The notes: a model not told the origin generated them from the letters alone. Shown: positions 8,335 through 19,420, counted from the first letter of the stretch. The stretch: DNA of 64,000 bases from Halotia branconii CENA392 (GCF_029953635.1 NZ_CP124543.1:5187455-5251454); one strand, 5' to 3'. Numbers and translations are program-made.

Positions 8335-11300
8335 CTAAAAATTAGCCAGCATTTGCTCGATTTCTGTATCAATTAACTCATCAACTTCAGCTAAAATTTG
8401 TTCGATAGCATCGCTTTCTAGGTGTTCTAGTTTGTAAGCCTGTACCAATTCGCTGATTTCAGCGATTGTCGAGCATTCAAATAAACTACGCAACGGTAAA
8501 TCTATTGAGAAGGCTTCGTTAACCTGATTTAAAAGTTGCATTGCTAAAAGAGAATTACCTCCTAATTCAAAGAAATTATCGTGGATACCTACTTGTTTTA
8601 AGTTGAGAACTTCAGCCCAGATAGAAGCTAGTACCTCCTCAATATGATTGCGGGGTGCAACCCGATTCACTTCAATGTTGTTGATTAACACACCCAAGCA
8701 ATTTAGAGCCAGGCGATCAATTTTTGCGTTGGGAGTGAGGGGTATAGTTTCTAACTGGAAGAAGCTAGAAGGTATCATGTACTCAGGCAATTTTTGCTTG
8801 AGGAAGCGATACAGTTCGCTACTATCTGCTTTTTGCTGTTGATGAAAAACAATGTATGCTTGCAATTGTTGATGATCTAATTGGTCATCGCTGGCTATAA
8901 CTACACACTCTCGTACTTGTGGATGTTGACTGAGTGCTGCTTCTATTTCTCCTAATTCGATGCGGAAACCGCGAATTTTTACTTGATGATCAATGCGACC
9001 GATAAATTCAATCGTACCATCGCTTCTGTAGCGGGCTAAATCCCCTGTTTTGTATAAGCGGGCTGTTATTTGATCATTAAAAGGGTGAGCAATGAACTTC
9101 TCGGCTGTTAATTCTGGACGGTTGAGATAACCTCGTGCTAAACCATTCCCACCAATATGCACTTCACCTGTGACACCGATAGGTACTGGTTGTAAATGCT
9201 GGTCGAGAATATAAATTTGCGTGTTAGCTATGGGATGACCAATAAACAGTGAAGCGGCTGTTTGCTGATTTGCACTTAATTGAGAACCGTAGATTGTAGC
9301 TGTAATTGTCGCTTCCGTCGGGCCATAAGCATTTCGCCAACTCACGTTACTACCTACTTGCTTTTGCCAAGTCAAAAACCGTTCTAGTGGGACTCTTTCG
9401 CTACCAACCACTAATAAGCGAACATTCTGCGCCCAACTGATTTGAGGCATTTGGGAAACCCACTCTTGCCAATATGCCACAGGCAAGTTTAAGACAGTCA
9501 AGTCTTGTTGTTTAACAAATTGTACAAAATCTGCAATGCTAAATATCTCTTCTGGTCGTAGTACCAAAGTCGCGCCACTTAACCAAGTAGGGAATATTTC
9601 CTCAGCCGCTACATCAAAACTAAAGCTAGCAAATTGTAGGATGCGATCGCTCGCTTTTAGTTCATAATTTTTAGCTATAGCGTAGTTATGGTTGACTAAG
9701 GCTTGGTGAGGAATAAGCACTCCTTTAGATTTGCCCGTAGAACCTGAAGTATAAATCACATAAGCTAAATTGCTCGGTACAACAACACTGTCAGGATTCG
9801 TGATTGGTTGACGAGAAATCACTTGCCAGTCGGTATCTAATTTGACTAGTTTGGGAACAGATAGCGGTAATTGACTCACCAAGTTAGCACTTGTTAGCAA
9901 TACTGAAGCTTGAGAATCAGTTAGCATATAAGCCAAGCGTTCTTGAGGATAAGCTGGGTCTAAGGGTAAGTAAGCACCACCAGCTTTGAGAACACCTAGC
10001 ATCGCCACTAACATTTCTACGGAACGTTCAACGCAAATGCCCACAAGGACTTCTGATTTGACACCTAAACTTTGGAGGAAATGCGCTAATTGGTTGGCAC
10101 GGTGATTTAACTCTCGGTAAGTGAGTTTTTGTTCGCCCAATTCCACTGCAACAGCATGAGGAGTTAATTGTGCTTGTCGCTCAAATATTTGATGCACACA
10201 TTGATTTTGGTCATAGTCAGTTTGGGTTTGATTCCATTCCACCAGTATTTGCTGGCGTTCCCTTGCTGTTAATAAAGATAATTGCGAGAGCAATGTTTGG
10301 GGATTGGCAATAATTGCTAACAATAAGGTTTGGTAATGCCTCAGTATTCGCTCAATGGTCGCAGCATCAAACAAGTCTGCATTGTAGTCGCATTCCAGTA
10401 ATAGCTCATGATCAATCTCAGTCACATTTAAGCCAATATCATAATCAGCAAAACTGATAGACTGAGGTAACAAGCTACTTTCCACGCCATACATTTGGGG
10501 AATGACTACGGGACGTTCCAGGTTAAACGTCGCATTCACCAAAGGAGACATCCCGGTATTGCTGTTAACTCCTAATTTGTCAATCAATTTAGCGAAAGGA
10601 TAATCTTGGTGTTCGTAGGCATCTAACAACACACTTTTGCAGGCTTTGAGATGTTCAATAAAGGTGGCATCGCCGAAAATTTGAGTACGTATTGGTAGTA
10701 TGTGGCTGCAATAACCCACCAGTCTCTCACTACCCTCCAGAGAACGCCCGGCAGCTGCAATGCCGATGGTGAGATCATCTTGGTTAGTTAAACGATAAAA
10801 TAAGACCGCGTATGCAGATAGCAGCGTCATAAATAAGGTGCAACCGTTTTGCTTACTAAATTGTTTGATGGCAGCACTGACTTTAGCGTCAAGTAATAGC
10901 TGTTGCCTACCAGCTTGATAAGTTTTGACTGGCGGACGCTGACGGTCTGTAGGTAGGTCTAAAACTGGAACTGGATTATCAAACTTCTGTAACCAATATG
11001 ATTCATGGGCTTTCATCTCGTCTGTGGCACAGAATTGGTGATGCCAGTCGAGATAAGAACTAAATTGCATTGGTGCTTCTATTTGGCAAACATGACCCTG
11101 ACAAGTTGCTGAATACAATGCCATCATTTCTTGCAAGATGACACTGATTGACCAGCCATCAGTAATGATGTGATGGGCGCTGACAACTAGCAGATGTAAT
11201 TGCTCAGCTAATTTGAGAATTTGCACACGGAACAAAGGCCCATTACTCAAATTAAAAGATTCCTGGCTGTGGTTTTGTAACCATTGGTTCACTTGTAACT

Positions 11301-13734
11301 GACCATCTTTGACATTTGAGAAATCAATTACAGGAACATCTATTTTTAGTGATGGTAATATCTCTTGAAAATCACCTTGGCTGCTAATAGTAGTGCGTAG
11401 AGCTTCATGCCGTTGCACAACTTGCTGTACTGCTTGACGTATGGCAGCTAAATCAAGAGTACCCCGTAATTGAATATTGAGGGAGATGTTATAAGCAAGA
11501 GAGCCATTGTCACCCATTTGTGCTAAAAACCACAGCTGTTTTTGGGCATCGCTCAAGGGAATCTTGAATGCTGCTTTGCCTTCTGGCTCGATTATGTTTT
11601 GTGTCGTCAAAGATACAGAACTTTTTACATGGTCTGATGTTTTAGGTGTCTGCGGTTGAGCTGTTGATAACTTGGGACTTTTGGAAAAAAAACCCGCAGC
11701 TTGCAATTCCCGTATACTATCTTTAACTGCTTGAATGACATAATCCACATCTTCATCAGTATGGGCAGTAGATAGAAAACAGGTGCGTCCTTCCCAGATA
11801 TAAACGCCTTTTTCAATTAAAGAATAGTACAGCAAATCCATTTCTAAAGGCTGATAGAGATAACTGGAATTGCCGGATAAAGTGAAGCGGAAAAGTGAAC
11901 TAAAATGTACTATCCGTAAAGGGACATTTGCTTGTTCAAAGTAATTATTGAGTGTGGCAGCTAAATTTGATGTGCGTTGATTTAATCGCTCCTGTAGAGT
12001 TGCTCCTTCAGCTTTGAGGTGTAGGAGTGTAGCTCGTGTTGCTGCCATCGTCAATGGATGCTTAGAGAAAGTACCAGCAAAGAATGTCGTTTCTACTTCA
12101 GGATAGGAATCATCTCCATAGCTCCAGAAACCACCGTCGATTTTATCCATGTAGGCTGCTTTGCCAGCTATTACCCCAATTGGCATACCGCCACCAATTA
12201 ATTTGCCATAGGTAACAATATCTGCGTCCACGCCAGACCATGCTTGCGCGCCACGGGGATGAACGCGGAAACCTGTGATCACTTCATCGAAAATCAAGGC
12301 AATATCTAGTTGTTGTGTGACTACTCGCAGCTGTTGCAGAAATTCTTTGGGTTGTAAATCGGGTTTACGGCTTTGTACAGGTTCAACTAAAACGGCTGCT
12401 AATTCATGAGCATGAGCTTTGATAATATCCAGCGATTCAGGAGCGCCATAAGTCAGCAACAAAACATCATCAACCATATTTTGCAGCACTCCTGGAACCA
12501 TTGGTTGTGCTGGTAATTTTCCATCCTCGGATGTTTGTGGTATGGCTAAAGTACCGTCAAAGTGTCCGTGATAAGCACCTTTGAAGATAGCAATTTTGGC
12601 ACGACCTGTGGCTGCACGGGCTACACGCATTGCTGTCATTGCCGCTTCTGTACCTGAATTACAGAAAGTGACTCGTTCCATTCCCGTGATTTCGCAGATT
12701 AAAGTGGCTACCTCACCGGCAAGTTTTGATTGGGGGCCGATTTGCGTGCCTTGCTTGAGTTGATTTTCTAGGGCTTCAGTAATAAAAGGAACATTATGAC
12801 CAAAAAGATGTACGCCAAAACCCATAGAAATATCTATGTATTCATTGTCATCAATATCCCAAATTCTCGAACCTTGAGAGCGATCGCCTACTATAGGATA
12901 GATGATTTCTTTAGTTTCTGGGCGGAATCCAATAGAAGCTCTTTTATCGGCGAGGACTGCACGATAGGTTTGCGATCGCTGCTTGGATTTGGTTGTACGT
13001 TTGGTATAGCGTGCGATTAGAGAATTTAAATATTGTTGTTGTGGTAGAGTCAGGGTTTTAGCTGGAGATTGTTCAACTCGCCAGAAAGAAGAGGGTGAAT
13101 CAGCTTTTTTAACTGTAGATTGGTTTAATTCTCCTGATTTCAAGTCAGGTGTTGTTTGTACTACTGAGTTAGGGACAAAATTTGCTGCTTGATTTTGGCT
13201 AGGGGAAACATTTAAATCAGTTGGTAACTTGGAGACACGCAAAATTTCCAACTGTTGGGACATTAACTCAAACTGCTGCCGCAATACTGTTTCTACTAAT
13301 GTTTCAGATTTATTTTCTAAATCTTGAGAGTTTTGGAGGGGCTGTAGGTTGATCGGCATTGCTGATATTTCTTGATCTGGCAATGTCGGTGGTTTTAGTT
13401 GTACATTTTCCTCAATATAATTAGCCAATGCACTCAGGTTAGTTAGTTCTTCAAATAACTGTCTAATTGTGATTTTAATCTTGAAAGTATTTTCAATATG
13501 ACGAATTGCATCAACTAAAACAATTGAATCAGCACCCATTTCTAGAAATGGCACTTGCACATCCACTTCTTCTAATTCACACTTAAGTAAATTGGCAATA
13601 ATTAAACGCAATTCTCCTAAAGTATTTTGAAATTTTGGAGATTCTTGAGTAATTAGAGAATAAGAATTGTTAGCACTAAGAGTATATGTATTCATATTTC
13701 TTGATGATATTTTTTCGTTGGTAACTATAGTCAT
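8335..13734 (-). CDS. Hybrid PKS/NRPS: ACP-aminotransferase-C-A-T
   Basis: A 1799-residue assembly-line protein. It has an ACP (Ser of GADSIVL near residue 68), a PLP-dependent GSA-type aminotransferase (about 250-690, PLP Lys in TYGKLIGGGMP near 511) and a condensation domain (HHIITDG near 856). An adenylation domain (YTSGSTGKSKG near 1331; specificity residues read as D-V-E-N-L-V-A-I-T, not confidently assignable) and a thiolation domain (FFELGGNSLLA near 1725) complete it. The embedded aminotransferase turns a beta-ketoacyl-ACP into a beta-aminoacyl thioester, as in mycosubtilin, microginin and puwainaphycin pathways. It logically follows the FAAL-ACP-KS-AT protein encoded just upstream. 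An in-frame ATG at 13695 is an alternative start. Confidence 0.9.
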   Translation of the reverse strand: MTIVTNEKISSRNMNTYTLSANNSYSLITQESPKFQNTLGELRLIIANLLKCELEEVDVQVPFLEMGADSIVLVDAIRHIENTFKIKITIRQLFEELTNLSALANYIEENVQLKPPTLPDQEISAMPINLQPLQNSQDLENKSETLVETVLRQQFELMSQQLEILRVSKLPTDLNVSPSQNQAANFVPNSVVQTTPDLKSGELNQSTVKKADSPSSFWRVEQSPAKTLTLPQQQYLNSLIARYTKRTTKSKQRSQTYRAVLADKRASIGFRPETKEIIYPIVGDRSQGSRIWDIDDNEYIDISMGFGVHLFGHNVPFITEALENQLKQGTQIGPQSKLAGEVATLICEITGMERVTFCNSGTEAAMTAMRVARAATGRAKIAIFKGAYHGHFDGTLAIPQTSEDGKLPAQPMVPGVLQNMVDDVLLLTYGAPESLDIIKAHAHELAAVLVEPVQSRKPDLQPKEFLQQLRVVTQQLDIALIFDEVITGFRVHPRGAQAWSGVDADIVTYGKLIGGGMPIGVIAGKAAYMDKIDGGFWSYGDDSYPEVETTFFAGTFSKHPLTMAATRATLLHLKAEGATLQERLNQRTSNLAATLNNYFEQANVPLRIVHFSSLFRFTLSGNSSYLYQPLEMDLLYYSLIEKGVYIWEGRTCFLSTAHTDEDVDYVIQAVKDSIRELQAAGFFSKSPKLSTAQPQTPKTSDHVKSSVSLTTQNIIEPEGKAAFKIPLSDAQKQLWFLAQMGDNGSLAYNISLNIQLRGTLDLAAIRQAVQQVVQRHEALRTTISSQGDFQEILPSLKIDVPVIDFSNVKDGQLQVNQWLQNHSQESFNLSNGPLFRVQILKLAEQLHLLVVSAHHIITDGWSISVILQEMMALYSATCQGHVCQIEAPMQFSSYLDWHHQFCATDEMKAHESYWLQKFDNPVPVLDLPTDRQRPPVKTYQAGRQQLLLDAKVSAAIKQFSKQNGCTLFMTLLSAYAVLFYRLTNQDDLTIGIAAAGRSLEGSERLVGYCSHILPIRTQIFGDATFIEHLKACKSVLLDAYEHQDYPFAKLIDKLGVNSNTGMSPLVNATFNLERPVVIPQMYGVESSLLPQSISFADYDIGLNVTEIDHELLLECDYNADLFDAATIERILRHYQTLLLAIIANPQTLLSQLSLLTARERQQILVEWNQTQTDYDQNQCVHQIFERQAQLTPHAVAVELGEQKLTYRELNHRANQLAHFLQSLGVKSEVLVGICVERSVEMLVAMLGVLKAGGAYLPLDPAYPQERLAYMLTDSQASVLLTSANLVSQLPLSVPKLVKLDTDWQVISRQPITNPDSVVVPSNLAYVIYTSGSTGKSKGVLIPHQALVNHNYAIAKNYELKASDRILQFASFSFDVAAEEIFPTWLSGATLVLRPEEIFSIADFVQFVKQQDLTVLNLPVAYWQEWVSQMPQISWAQNVRLLVVGSERVPLERFLTWQKQVGSNVSWRNAYGPTEATITATIYGSQLSANQQTAASLFIGHPIANTQIYILDQHLQPVPIGVTGEVHIGGNGLARGYLNRPELTAEKFIAHPFNDQITARLYKTGDLARYRSDGTIEFIGRIDHQVKIRGFRIELGEIEAALSQHPQVRECVVIASDDQLDHQQLQAYIVFHQQQKADSSELYRFLKQKLPEYMIPSSFFQLETIPLTPNAKIDRLALNCLGVLINNIEVNRVAPRNHIEEVLASIWAEVLNLKQVGIHDNFFELGGNSLLAMQLLNQVNEAFSIDLPLRSLFECSTIAEISELVQAYKLEHLESDAIEQILAEVDELIDTEIEQMLANF

Positions 13735-13795
13735 CTGTTTTGATGATTGGCGTAGGCGGGGAGTAAAAAATCAACTCTTTTAATTGCTAGAGAGT

Positions 13796-13829
13796 TTGTT
13801 CAAAAATCAAATATAAGTCCTATATCTTG
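13796..13829. repeat. Conserved leader repeat (TTCAAAAATCAAATA...AGTCCTATA), copy 1
   Basis: TTCAAAAATCAAATATAA followed by GTCCTATAT recurs with 1-3 differences at 32159-32184 and 40192-40216. Each copy lies within about 70-230 bp upstream of an NRPS start. It may be a general Nostoc intergenic repeat or a shared upstream element. Confidence 0.6.
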
Positions 13830-13875
13830 CGTCTTTGTTCTAATAGGGCTAAAAAATTTAATTTATGCAGTTATG

Positions 13876-14115
13876 TCATTGCAAAACTTCCCAATCTGAC
13901 AAGGCAACAGGTTCTGTTGGGTCATCGTAACGGATTACTTTACCGCGCATTGGATAAAGATTTGTTTCTGGTTGACTAGGCACTGCTCCTTTATTTTGTG
14001 GAGTTTTAGCTGACAAAATAATCACCTCCACAGCATCCCCTGTATGAAAAGGTAAGCCCCGTAGCATCAAAGTTCCATCTTCGGTTAAAACAGCTTCTAT
14101 TTTGTGAGCTTCCAT
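13876..14115 (-). CDS. Small antitoxin-like protein, orphan
   Basis: A 79-residue protein with a good ribosome binding site (GAGGAG about 8 nt before the ATG). The N-terminal half looks like a short beta-rich DNA-binding fold (VLTEDGTLMLRGLPF). The tail (RGKVIRYDDPTEPV then ALSDWEVL) is a pattern I associate with cyanobacterial antitoxin-like small proteins, which usually sit beside PIN-domain toxins. No toxin gene follows it here. It sits between the two hybrid assembly-line genes on the same strand and so is probably co-transcribed with them. I see nothing recognisable in the 302 bp between it and the next gene (14116-14417). Function not proven. Confidence 0.5.
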   Translation of the reverse strand: MEAHKIEAVLTEDGTLMLRGLPFHTGDAVEVIILSAKTPQNKGAVPSQPETNLYPMRGKVIRYDDPTEPVALSDWEVLQ

Positions 14116-14417
14116 ATTAGTACTCCTCTTTGTTAATGGAGAAATAGAGAAACGAATGTTATTTTCTCTAGTTTTTATTATGGCGCTTTGGCTCCTCTGA
14201 CTTTTTAGCCGTGACTTGCGTCAGTCATGAAAACTCCAGAACCAGGGAACAGTAGGAACTGGAGTTGATTCAACATCTGTCAGCGTCTTTAGTTGTGCAA
14301 GTAGTTTTTCTATTTGCTTGCACTTTTTAGGATCTGACCAAATACGGGACTTTCTTAGTTTAGTAGTCGCAACAGTGTTTGGGATAGAGTCTGGGCTTTT
14401 CTTCTCACTAACTTTAG

Positions 14418-17400
14418 TTAAATACTAGGCTTATGGTTCAGCTTTGATGGTTTTGGTAATTGTACATTTTGCAATGGCAAGAATTGACCTGTGGTCAAAT
14501 TATGAGTACGCAAAACTTCCAGTTGCTGAGACATAATCTGTAGTTGTTGTTTGAGCATTTTTTCTACCAAAGGTTGAGATGGTAGTTCTTTACTATCACT
14601 ATTAGCTGAACAGACAGGTTGAGAATTATGACTCTGATGATTTACTTGGGTATTGTCAGCCGTATTTGACGATCGCACCCAGTAACGTTTTCTTTGAAAC
14701 GCATAAGTAGGTAGTGGAAGTAACTGAGGTGAATAATCGTTTTCAAATCCTGTCCAGTCAATATCTACTCCTCGCAGATACAATGCTGATAAGCTTTCTA
14801 GTAATGTTTGCCAATTTTCCCGTTTGGCATTCAAAGAAGGCAACCAAAGCAAATTTTCACTTTCTTGACAACGTTTACCCAGACTACAAAGAACTGGTTT
14901 AGCGCCAATTTCTATGAATAATTCGTAACCTTCAGCCAATAAAGTATTCAATCCGTCCATAAATTTGACAGACTGGCGTGTATGCGATCGCCAGTATTGA
15001 GCATCGGGTACTTGTTTGGCTGGTAAAAAATTCCCGGTAATGTTGGAAACAAAAGGAATCTGTGGGGCTTGAAATTCGATTTTGCTGGTGGTTTGTGCAA
15101 AAGCATCAAGCATTTCATCCATTAACGGAGAATGGAAAGCATGGGATACATTCAAGCGTCGAGTCTCAATTCCTTGGGTGGCGAATTTGGCGATCGCTGT
15201 CTCAATTTTGGCGACTGTACCAGAGATGGTAATATTATCAGGAGCATTCACAGCAGAGATTGTCACCTCTGGGCTGTATTCAGCGATCGCAGCCTGTACT
15301 TGTTCCTCAGTAGCAAACACCGCAGCCATTGCTCCCATTGACTTGATTTCTTGCATTAAGCGCGATCGCTCGGTAACTAGCTTCAGTCCTGCTTCTAAAC
15401 TGAACACTCCAGCAATGCAAGCGGCGACATATTCACCAAAACTATGACCAATAACTGCTGTTGGTTCAACACCCCAAGACTTCCACAATTGTACTAGAGC
15501 ATACTCTACAGCAAAGATCGCTGGTTGAGTATAGGCGGTTTCATCGATACAGCTGCTTTCAGTATGAGGATACAAAACTGACAGCAGTGGTTGATCTAAA
15601 TATGACCGCAAAATTTGATCACATTGGTCAATGCAAGCTCGAAAGGTCGGCTGAGTTTCGTACAGTTGGCGACCCATATTGACATATTGAGAACCTTGTC
15701 CTGTGAATAAAAAGGCTATTTTCGGATACTGTTTGCTATCAACTCGACCACTGACTAATTGAGAGGTTTTCTTACCAGCTGCATAAGCACCCAATACGGT
15801 TTGTAATTGCGTGTTAGATTGAGCGATCGCCACTAAGCGATGATCAAAATGCGATCGTCCAGTATTGGCGGTGAAACAAATATCTGTTAAGGAAGCATCA
15901 GGATTATTACCCAGATAATTCTCATAGTTTTGTGCTAAATCACGCAAAGCATTTTCACTTTTAGCTGAGAGGGTAAACAAATGCAGTGGACGTTCATTAC
16001 TCACTGAGTCTTTGGGACTGACTAAAGGAGCTTCTTCTAAAATCACATGGGCATTAGTACCACCAAATCCAAAGGAAGATACACCAGCCAAACGTCGTTT
16101 ATTGCCCCTGTTCCAGGGTAACAGTGTAGTGGCGATCGATAAGTTGGCATCAACCAAAGAAATCTGGGGGTTAACTTGTTTGAGGTGCAGATGGGGCGGA
16201 ATCTCCTCATGTTGTAGGGATAATACAGTTTTAATTAAACCAGCGATACCGGCAGCCGCTTCCAAATGTCCAATGTTGGTTTTGACTGAACCAATCACAC
16301 AGGTATCCCCAGGTTCACGTCCTGGCGTGAGGACTGTTTTCAAGGAGTTAATCTCAATCGGATCGCCTAAAAATGTGCCTGTACCATGCGCTTCTACATA
16401 GCCGATTTCATCAGGTGAAACACCAGCATTTTGCATGGCTTGCCGAATTACAGCTTGTTGGGCTAGTCCACTGGGTGCAGTCAGTCCGTTGCTGCGTCCG
16501 TCTTGATTCACGGCTGAACCTTTAATCACTGCCAAGATGCGATCGCCATCACGATAAGCATCACTCAGACGCTTGAGTACCACTACACCACAACCTTCGC
16601 CCCGCACATAACCATCTGCATCAGCATCAAAAGTTTTACAACGACCATCGCTAGCCATCATTCCAGCTTGGGAAAATGTCACCGTCAACTGGGGGGTGAG
16701 AATTAAATTCACACCAGCAGCTAAAGCCATTTCGCATTCTCCCTGACGCAGACTTTGACAGGCTTGATGAACTGCAACTAAGGATGAAGAACAAGCTGTG
16801 TCTACTGCCCAGCATGGCCCATGCAAATCTAATAAGTAGGAGATGCGGTTAGCGGCAACACTAAAAGCATTACCAGTCCCACTATAAGCATCTAATTCAG
16901 ACACTTGTTTGGCTAGCAAGTGGGAGTAATCAAAATTACTGATGCCTACAAATACCCCTGTGTTACTTCTGGCTAACTTACTCGGTGCTTTACCTGCATT
17001 TTCTAGTGCTTCCCAGGAAACTTCTAAGAGTAACCTTTGTTGTGGATCGAGAGACTCTGCTTCTCGTGGAGAAATACCAAAGAATGGTGCGTCAAATTGA
17101 TCTACTTGGGAAATGAAGCCACCCCAGCGAGTATTCATTTTGCCCGGTGTGGCGCGGTTAGGATCATAGAAAGCATTCACATCCCAGCGTTGTTGAGGCA
17201 CTTCACTAATAGCATCCACACCATTGCGGAGTAATTCCCAAAAGGTTTCTGGGTTATTCGCACCAGGATAACGACAACCAATACCGACGATCGCAATTGC
17301 ATGATTGTCTGTTTGTTGTTGTGAGACTATTTTTGGTTGTGGTACTCCATCACCTAAATATTGAGCTAAAGCAGCGATGGAAGGATAATCATACAACAAA

Positions 17401-19364
17401 GTTGTCGGTAGTTCTTTTCCTAACCATTCCTGCAATTCTCCCGAAATTCTCACTGCTGTCAAAGAACCCAAACCATATTGCGCTAGAGGTTCGTTAATGT
17501 TGATTGTTTGAGGAGGAACTTGTAATTGCTCACTAACTTTTGTTAATAACCAAGCTGCGATCGCTTCAGTGTTAACTATTTTTTCTACCTGTGGTGCAAT
17601 TGATTTCTCTGATGGACTGTTGTTTTGAGCATCAATACTCCACTGGGCAACTACATCCAGAGTTTCAGCCTCTAACTCAGCTTTACAGGTACTACGTCTG
17701 ACTTTCCCAGAAGAAGTTTTTGGCAAACTGTTCGTTTTAATTAAAGCGATCGCATGAGTTTGTAAATCATGATGTTCGGCTACAGCTTTGCGAATAGCAC
17801 CTATAACTTCATCAGCATTCAGCTTACGCAGATAACTACGTTCGACTTCTTGGACAATTACCAACTTCTCCACGTTGTTAATTTCGACTGCAAAAGCCGC
17901 ACCACCTGCTGGACGTAGTGCAGGGTGACAATTTTGCACTGTTAATTCAATATCTTGGGGATAATGGTTGCGCCCCATGATGATAATTAAATCTTTGAGA
18001 CGACCAGTAATAAACAACTCACCATCTTGCAAAAAACCTAAATCTCCAGTCCGTAGAAAAGGGCCAGTTTCATTGTCTGCTAGATAGGCATGAAAGGTAT
18101 TTTGTGTTTGTTCGGGGCGATTCCAGTAACCTTTAGCAACACTAGATCCAGATACCCAAACTTCTCCCACCTGTCCATCTGCACAACGTGTAAATGATTC
18201 GGGATTGACAATCAATACTGTTTGATCTGGACTACTTTTACCGCAACCTACAATGGCTTTACCATCAGCCGCCGCAGTTGTATCTATAACTTGGTTTTGT
18301 AACAAAGCTGTGGTGTCAATATGCCGCACAATCGGAACTTGAGATGTTAAACCTCCAGAGACAATTAAAGTCGTCTCCGCCATCCCATAACAAGGATAAA
18401 AAGCTTCTTTTCGGAAACCACAAGGCGCAAAAGTTTCGGCAAAACGGTCTAGTGTTTGGGCGCGTATCGGTTCAGCACCAGTAAATGCCACTTCCCAACT
18501 ACTCAAATCCAAGCTTACTAGTTGTTCGGGAGTAATCTGACGACAAGCGAGGTCATAAGCAAAATCTGGGCCACCACTAGTAGTTGCTTTGTAATTAGAA
18601 ATTGCTTGCAACCAACGGAAAGGCTTTTGCAGAAAAGCGGCTGGGGCCATTAAGGTTACAGGAAAAGCACCATACAGAGGTTGCAAAACCCCACCAATTA
18701 ATCCCATATCGTGATAGGGAGGCAACCAAATGACACCTTGGCTATTGGATGTGTGTTGGTAAAAGTTATAGATAAGTTGGGAATTATGTAATAAATTGCC
18801 GTGGGTAATCATTACCCCTTTTGGTGTGCCAGTAGAACCTGAAGTGTATTGCAGAAATGCCAAAGTATCGCTGTTGATATGGGGATGTTGCCAATCTTCA
18901 GCTATATCTGTGTTTAGACTATCAGTTGTGATCCAAGGTATTGCTGCCAAGGTCTTATTTTCTGCCAACTGTGAAGTCATGGAGGTTAATTCTGTAGATG
19001 TCGTTAGTGCCACCACAGCTTCGGCATCTGAGACGATCGCCTGTAGCCTAGACATTTTTTGATTGCGTCGGGGTGGATAAGCAGGAACAGCAACAAAGCC
19101 AGCATATAAACAACCAAAAAAGGCAGGGATAAATTCTATTCCAGGTGGATAAAGTAATAAAGCCCGTGAATTGGGTACTCCCCGTTGCCGAAGTTGAGTT
19201 GCGATCGCCCGTGCTTTTTGATCTAATTCTTGATAAGTTAAAGTAACGCTTTCTGTTTCTCCATCAACAAGAAAAGTATAAGCTGTTTGGGTAGGTTGAT
19301 TTTGCGCCCTGTATCTTAATAAATCTACTAAAGTAGAAAATTCAACATTATTGTTAGCAACCAT
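14418..19364 (-). CDS. FAAL-ACP-KS-AT polyketide synthase (lipo-initiation protein)
   Basis: A protein of about 1648 residues from the ATG at 19364, which has GAGGAAA 9 nt upstream; the TTG at 19379 is less likely. Domains in order: fatty acyl-AMP ligase (YTSGSTGTPKG near residue 178, total about 1-580), ACP (Ser of GLGSL near 631) and ketosynthase (active Cys in DTACSSSL near 857, His in EAHGTGT and NIGHLEAA). An acyltransferase follows (GHSFGEY near 1307; HAFHS motif, so malonyl-CoA specific). The protein ends in a linker rich in Gln (LKQQLQIMSQQLEVLR) that is probably a docking region. It activates a fatty acid without CoA and extends it by one malonyl unit. There is no KR, DH or ER, so the beta-keto group is left for the aminotransferase in the next protein. 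Confidence 0.92.
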   Translation of the reverse strand: MVANNNVEFSTLVDLLRYRAQNQPTQTAYTFLVDGETESVTLTYQELDQKARAIATQLRQRGVPNSRALLLYPPGIEFIPAFFGCLYAGFVAVPAYPPRRNQKMSRLQAIVSDAEAVVALTTSTELTSMTSQLAENKTLAAIPWITTDSLNTDIAEDWQHPHINSDTLAFLQYTSGSTGTPKGVMITHGNLLHNSQLIYNFYQHTSNSQGVIWLPPYHDMGLIGGVLQPLYGAFPVTLMAPAAFLQKPFRWLQAISNYKATTSGGPDFAYDLACRQITPEQLVSLDLSSWEVAFTGAEPIRAQTLDRFAETFAPCGFRKEAFYPCYGMAETTLIVSGGLTSQVPIVRHIDTTALLQNQVIDTTAAADGKAIVGCGKSSPDQTVLIVNPESFTRCADGQVGEVWVSGSSVAKGYWNRPEQTQNTFHAYLADNETGPFLRTGDLGFLQDGELFITGRLKDLIIIMGRNHYPQDIELTVQNCHPALRPAGGAAFAVEINNVEKLVIVQEVERSYLRKLNADEVIGAIRKAVAEHHDLQTHAIALIKTNSLPKTSSGKVRRSTCKAELEAETLDVVAQWSIDAQNNSPSEKSIAPQVEKIVNTEAIAAWLLTKVSEQLQVPPQTININEPLAQYGLGSLTAVRISGELQEWLGKELPTTLLYDYPSIAALAQYLGDGVPQPKIVSQQQTDNHAIAIVGIGCRYPGANNPETFWELLRNGVDAISEVPQQRWDVNAFYDPNRATPGKMNTRWGGFISQVDQFDAPFFGISPREAESLDPQQRLLLEVSWEALENAGKAPSKLARSNTGVFVGISNFDYSHLLAKQVSELDAYSGTGNAFSVAANRISYLLDLHGPCWAVDTACSSSLVAVHQACQSLRQGECEMALAAGVNLILTPQLTVTFSQAGMMASDGRCKTFDADADGYVRGEGCGVVVLKRLSDAYRDGDRILAVIKGSAVNQDGRSNGLTAPSGLAQQAVIRQAMQNAGVSPDEIGYVEAHGTGTFLGDPIEINSLKTVLTPGREPGDTCVIGSVKTNIGHLEAAAGIAGLIKTVLSLQHEEIPPHLHLKQVNPQISLVDANLSIATTLLPWNRGNKRRLAGVSSFGFGGTNAHVILEEAPLVSPKDSVSNERPLHLFTLSAKSENALRDLAQNYENYLGNNPDASLTDICFTANTGRSHFDHRLVAIAQSNTQLQTVLGAYAAGKKTSQLVSGRVDSKQYPKIAFLFTGQGSQYVNMGRQLYETQPTFRACIDQCDQILRSYLDQPLLSVLYPHTESSCIDETAYTQPAIFAVEYALVQLWKSWGVEPTAVIGHSFGEYVAACIAGVFSLEAGLKLVTERSRLMQEIKSMGAMAAVFATEEQVQAAIAEYSPEVTISAVNAPDNITISGTVAKIETAIAKFATQGIETRRLNVSHAFHSPLMDEMLDAFAQTTSKIEFQAPQIPFVSNITGNFLPAKQVPDAQYWRSHTRQSVKFMDGLNTLLAEGYELFIEIGAKPVLCSLGKRCQESENLLWLPSLNAKRENWQTLLESLSALYLRGVDIDWTGFENDYSPQLLPLPTYAFQRKRYWVRSSNTADNTQVNHQSHNSQPVCSANSDSKELPSQPLVEKMLKQQLQIMSQQLEVLRTHNLTTGQFLPLQNVQLPKPSKLNHKPSI

Positions 19365-19420
19365 TGGGTTTTTCCTCAAAATAAATAAGCTAATGGGCAG
19401 AATTTTAACTAATACTAAAG

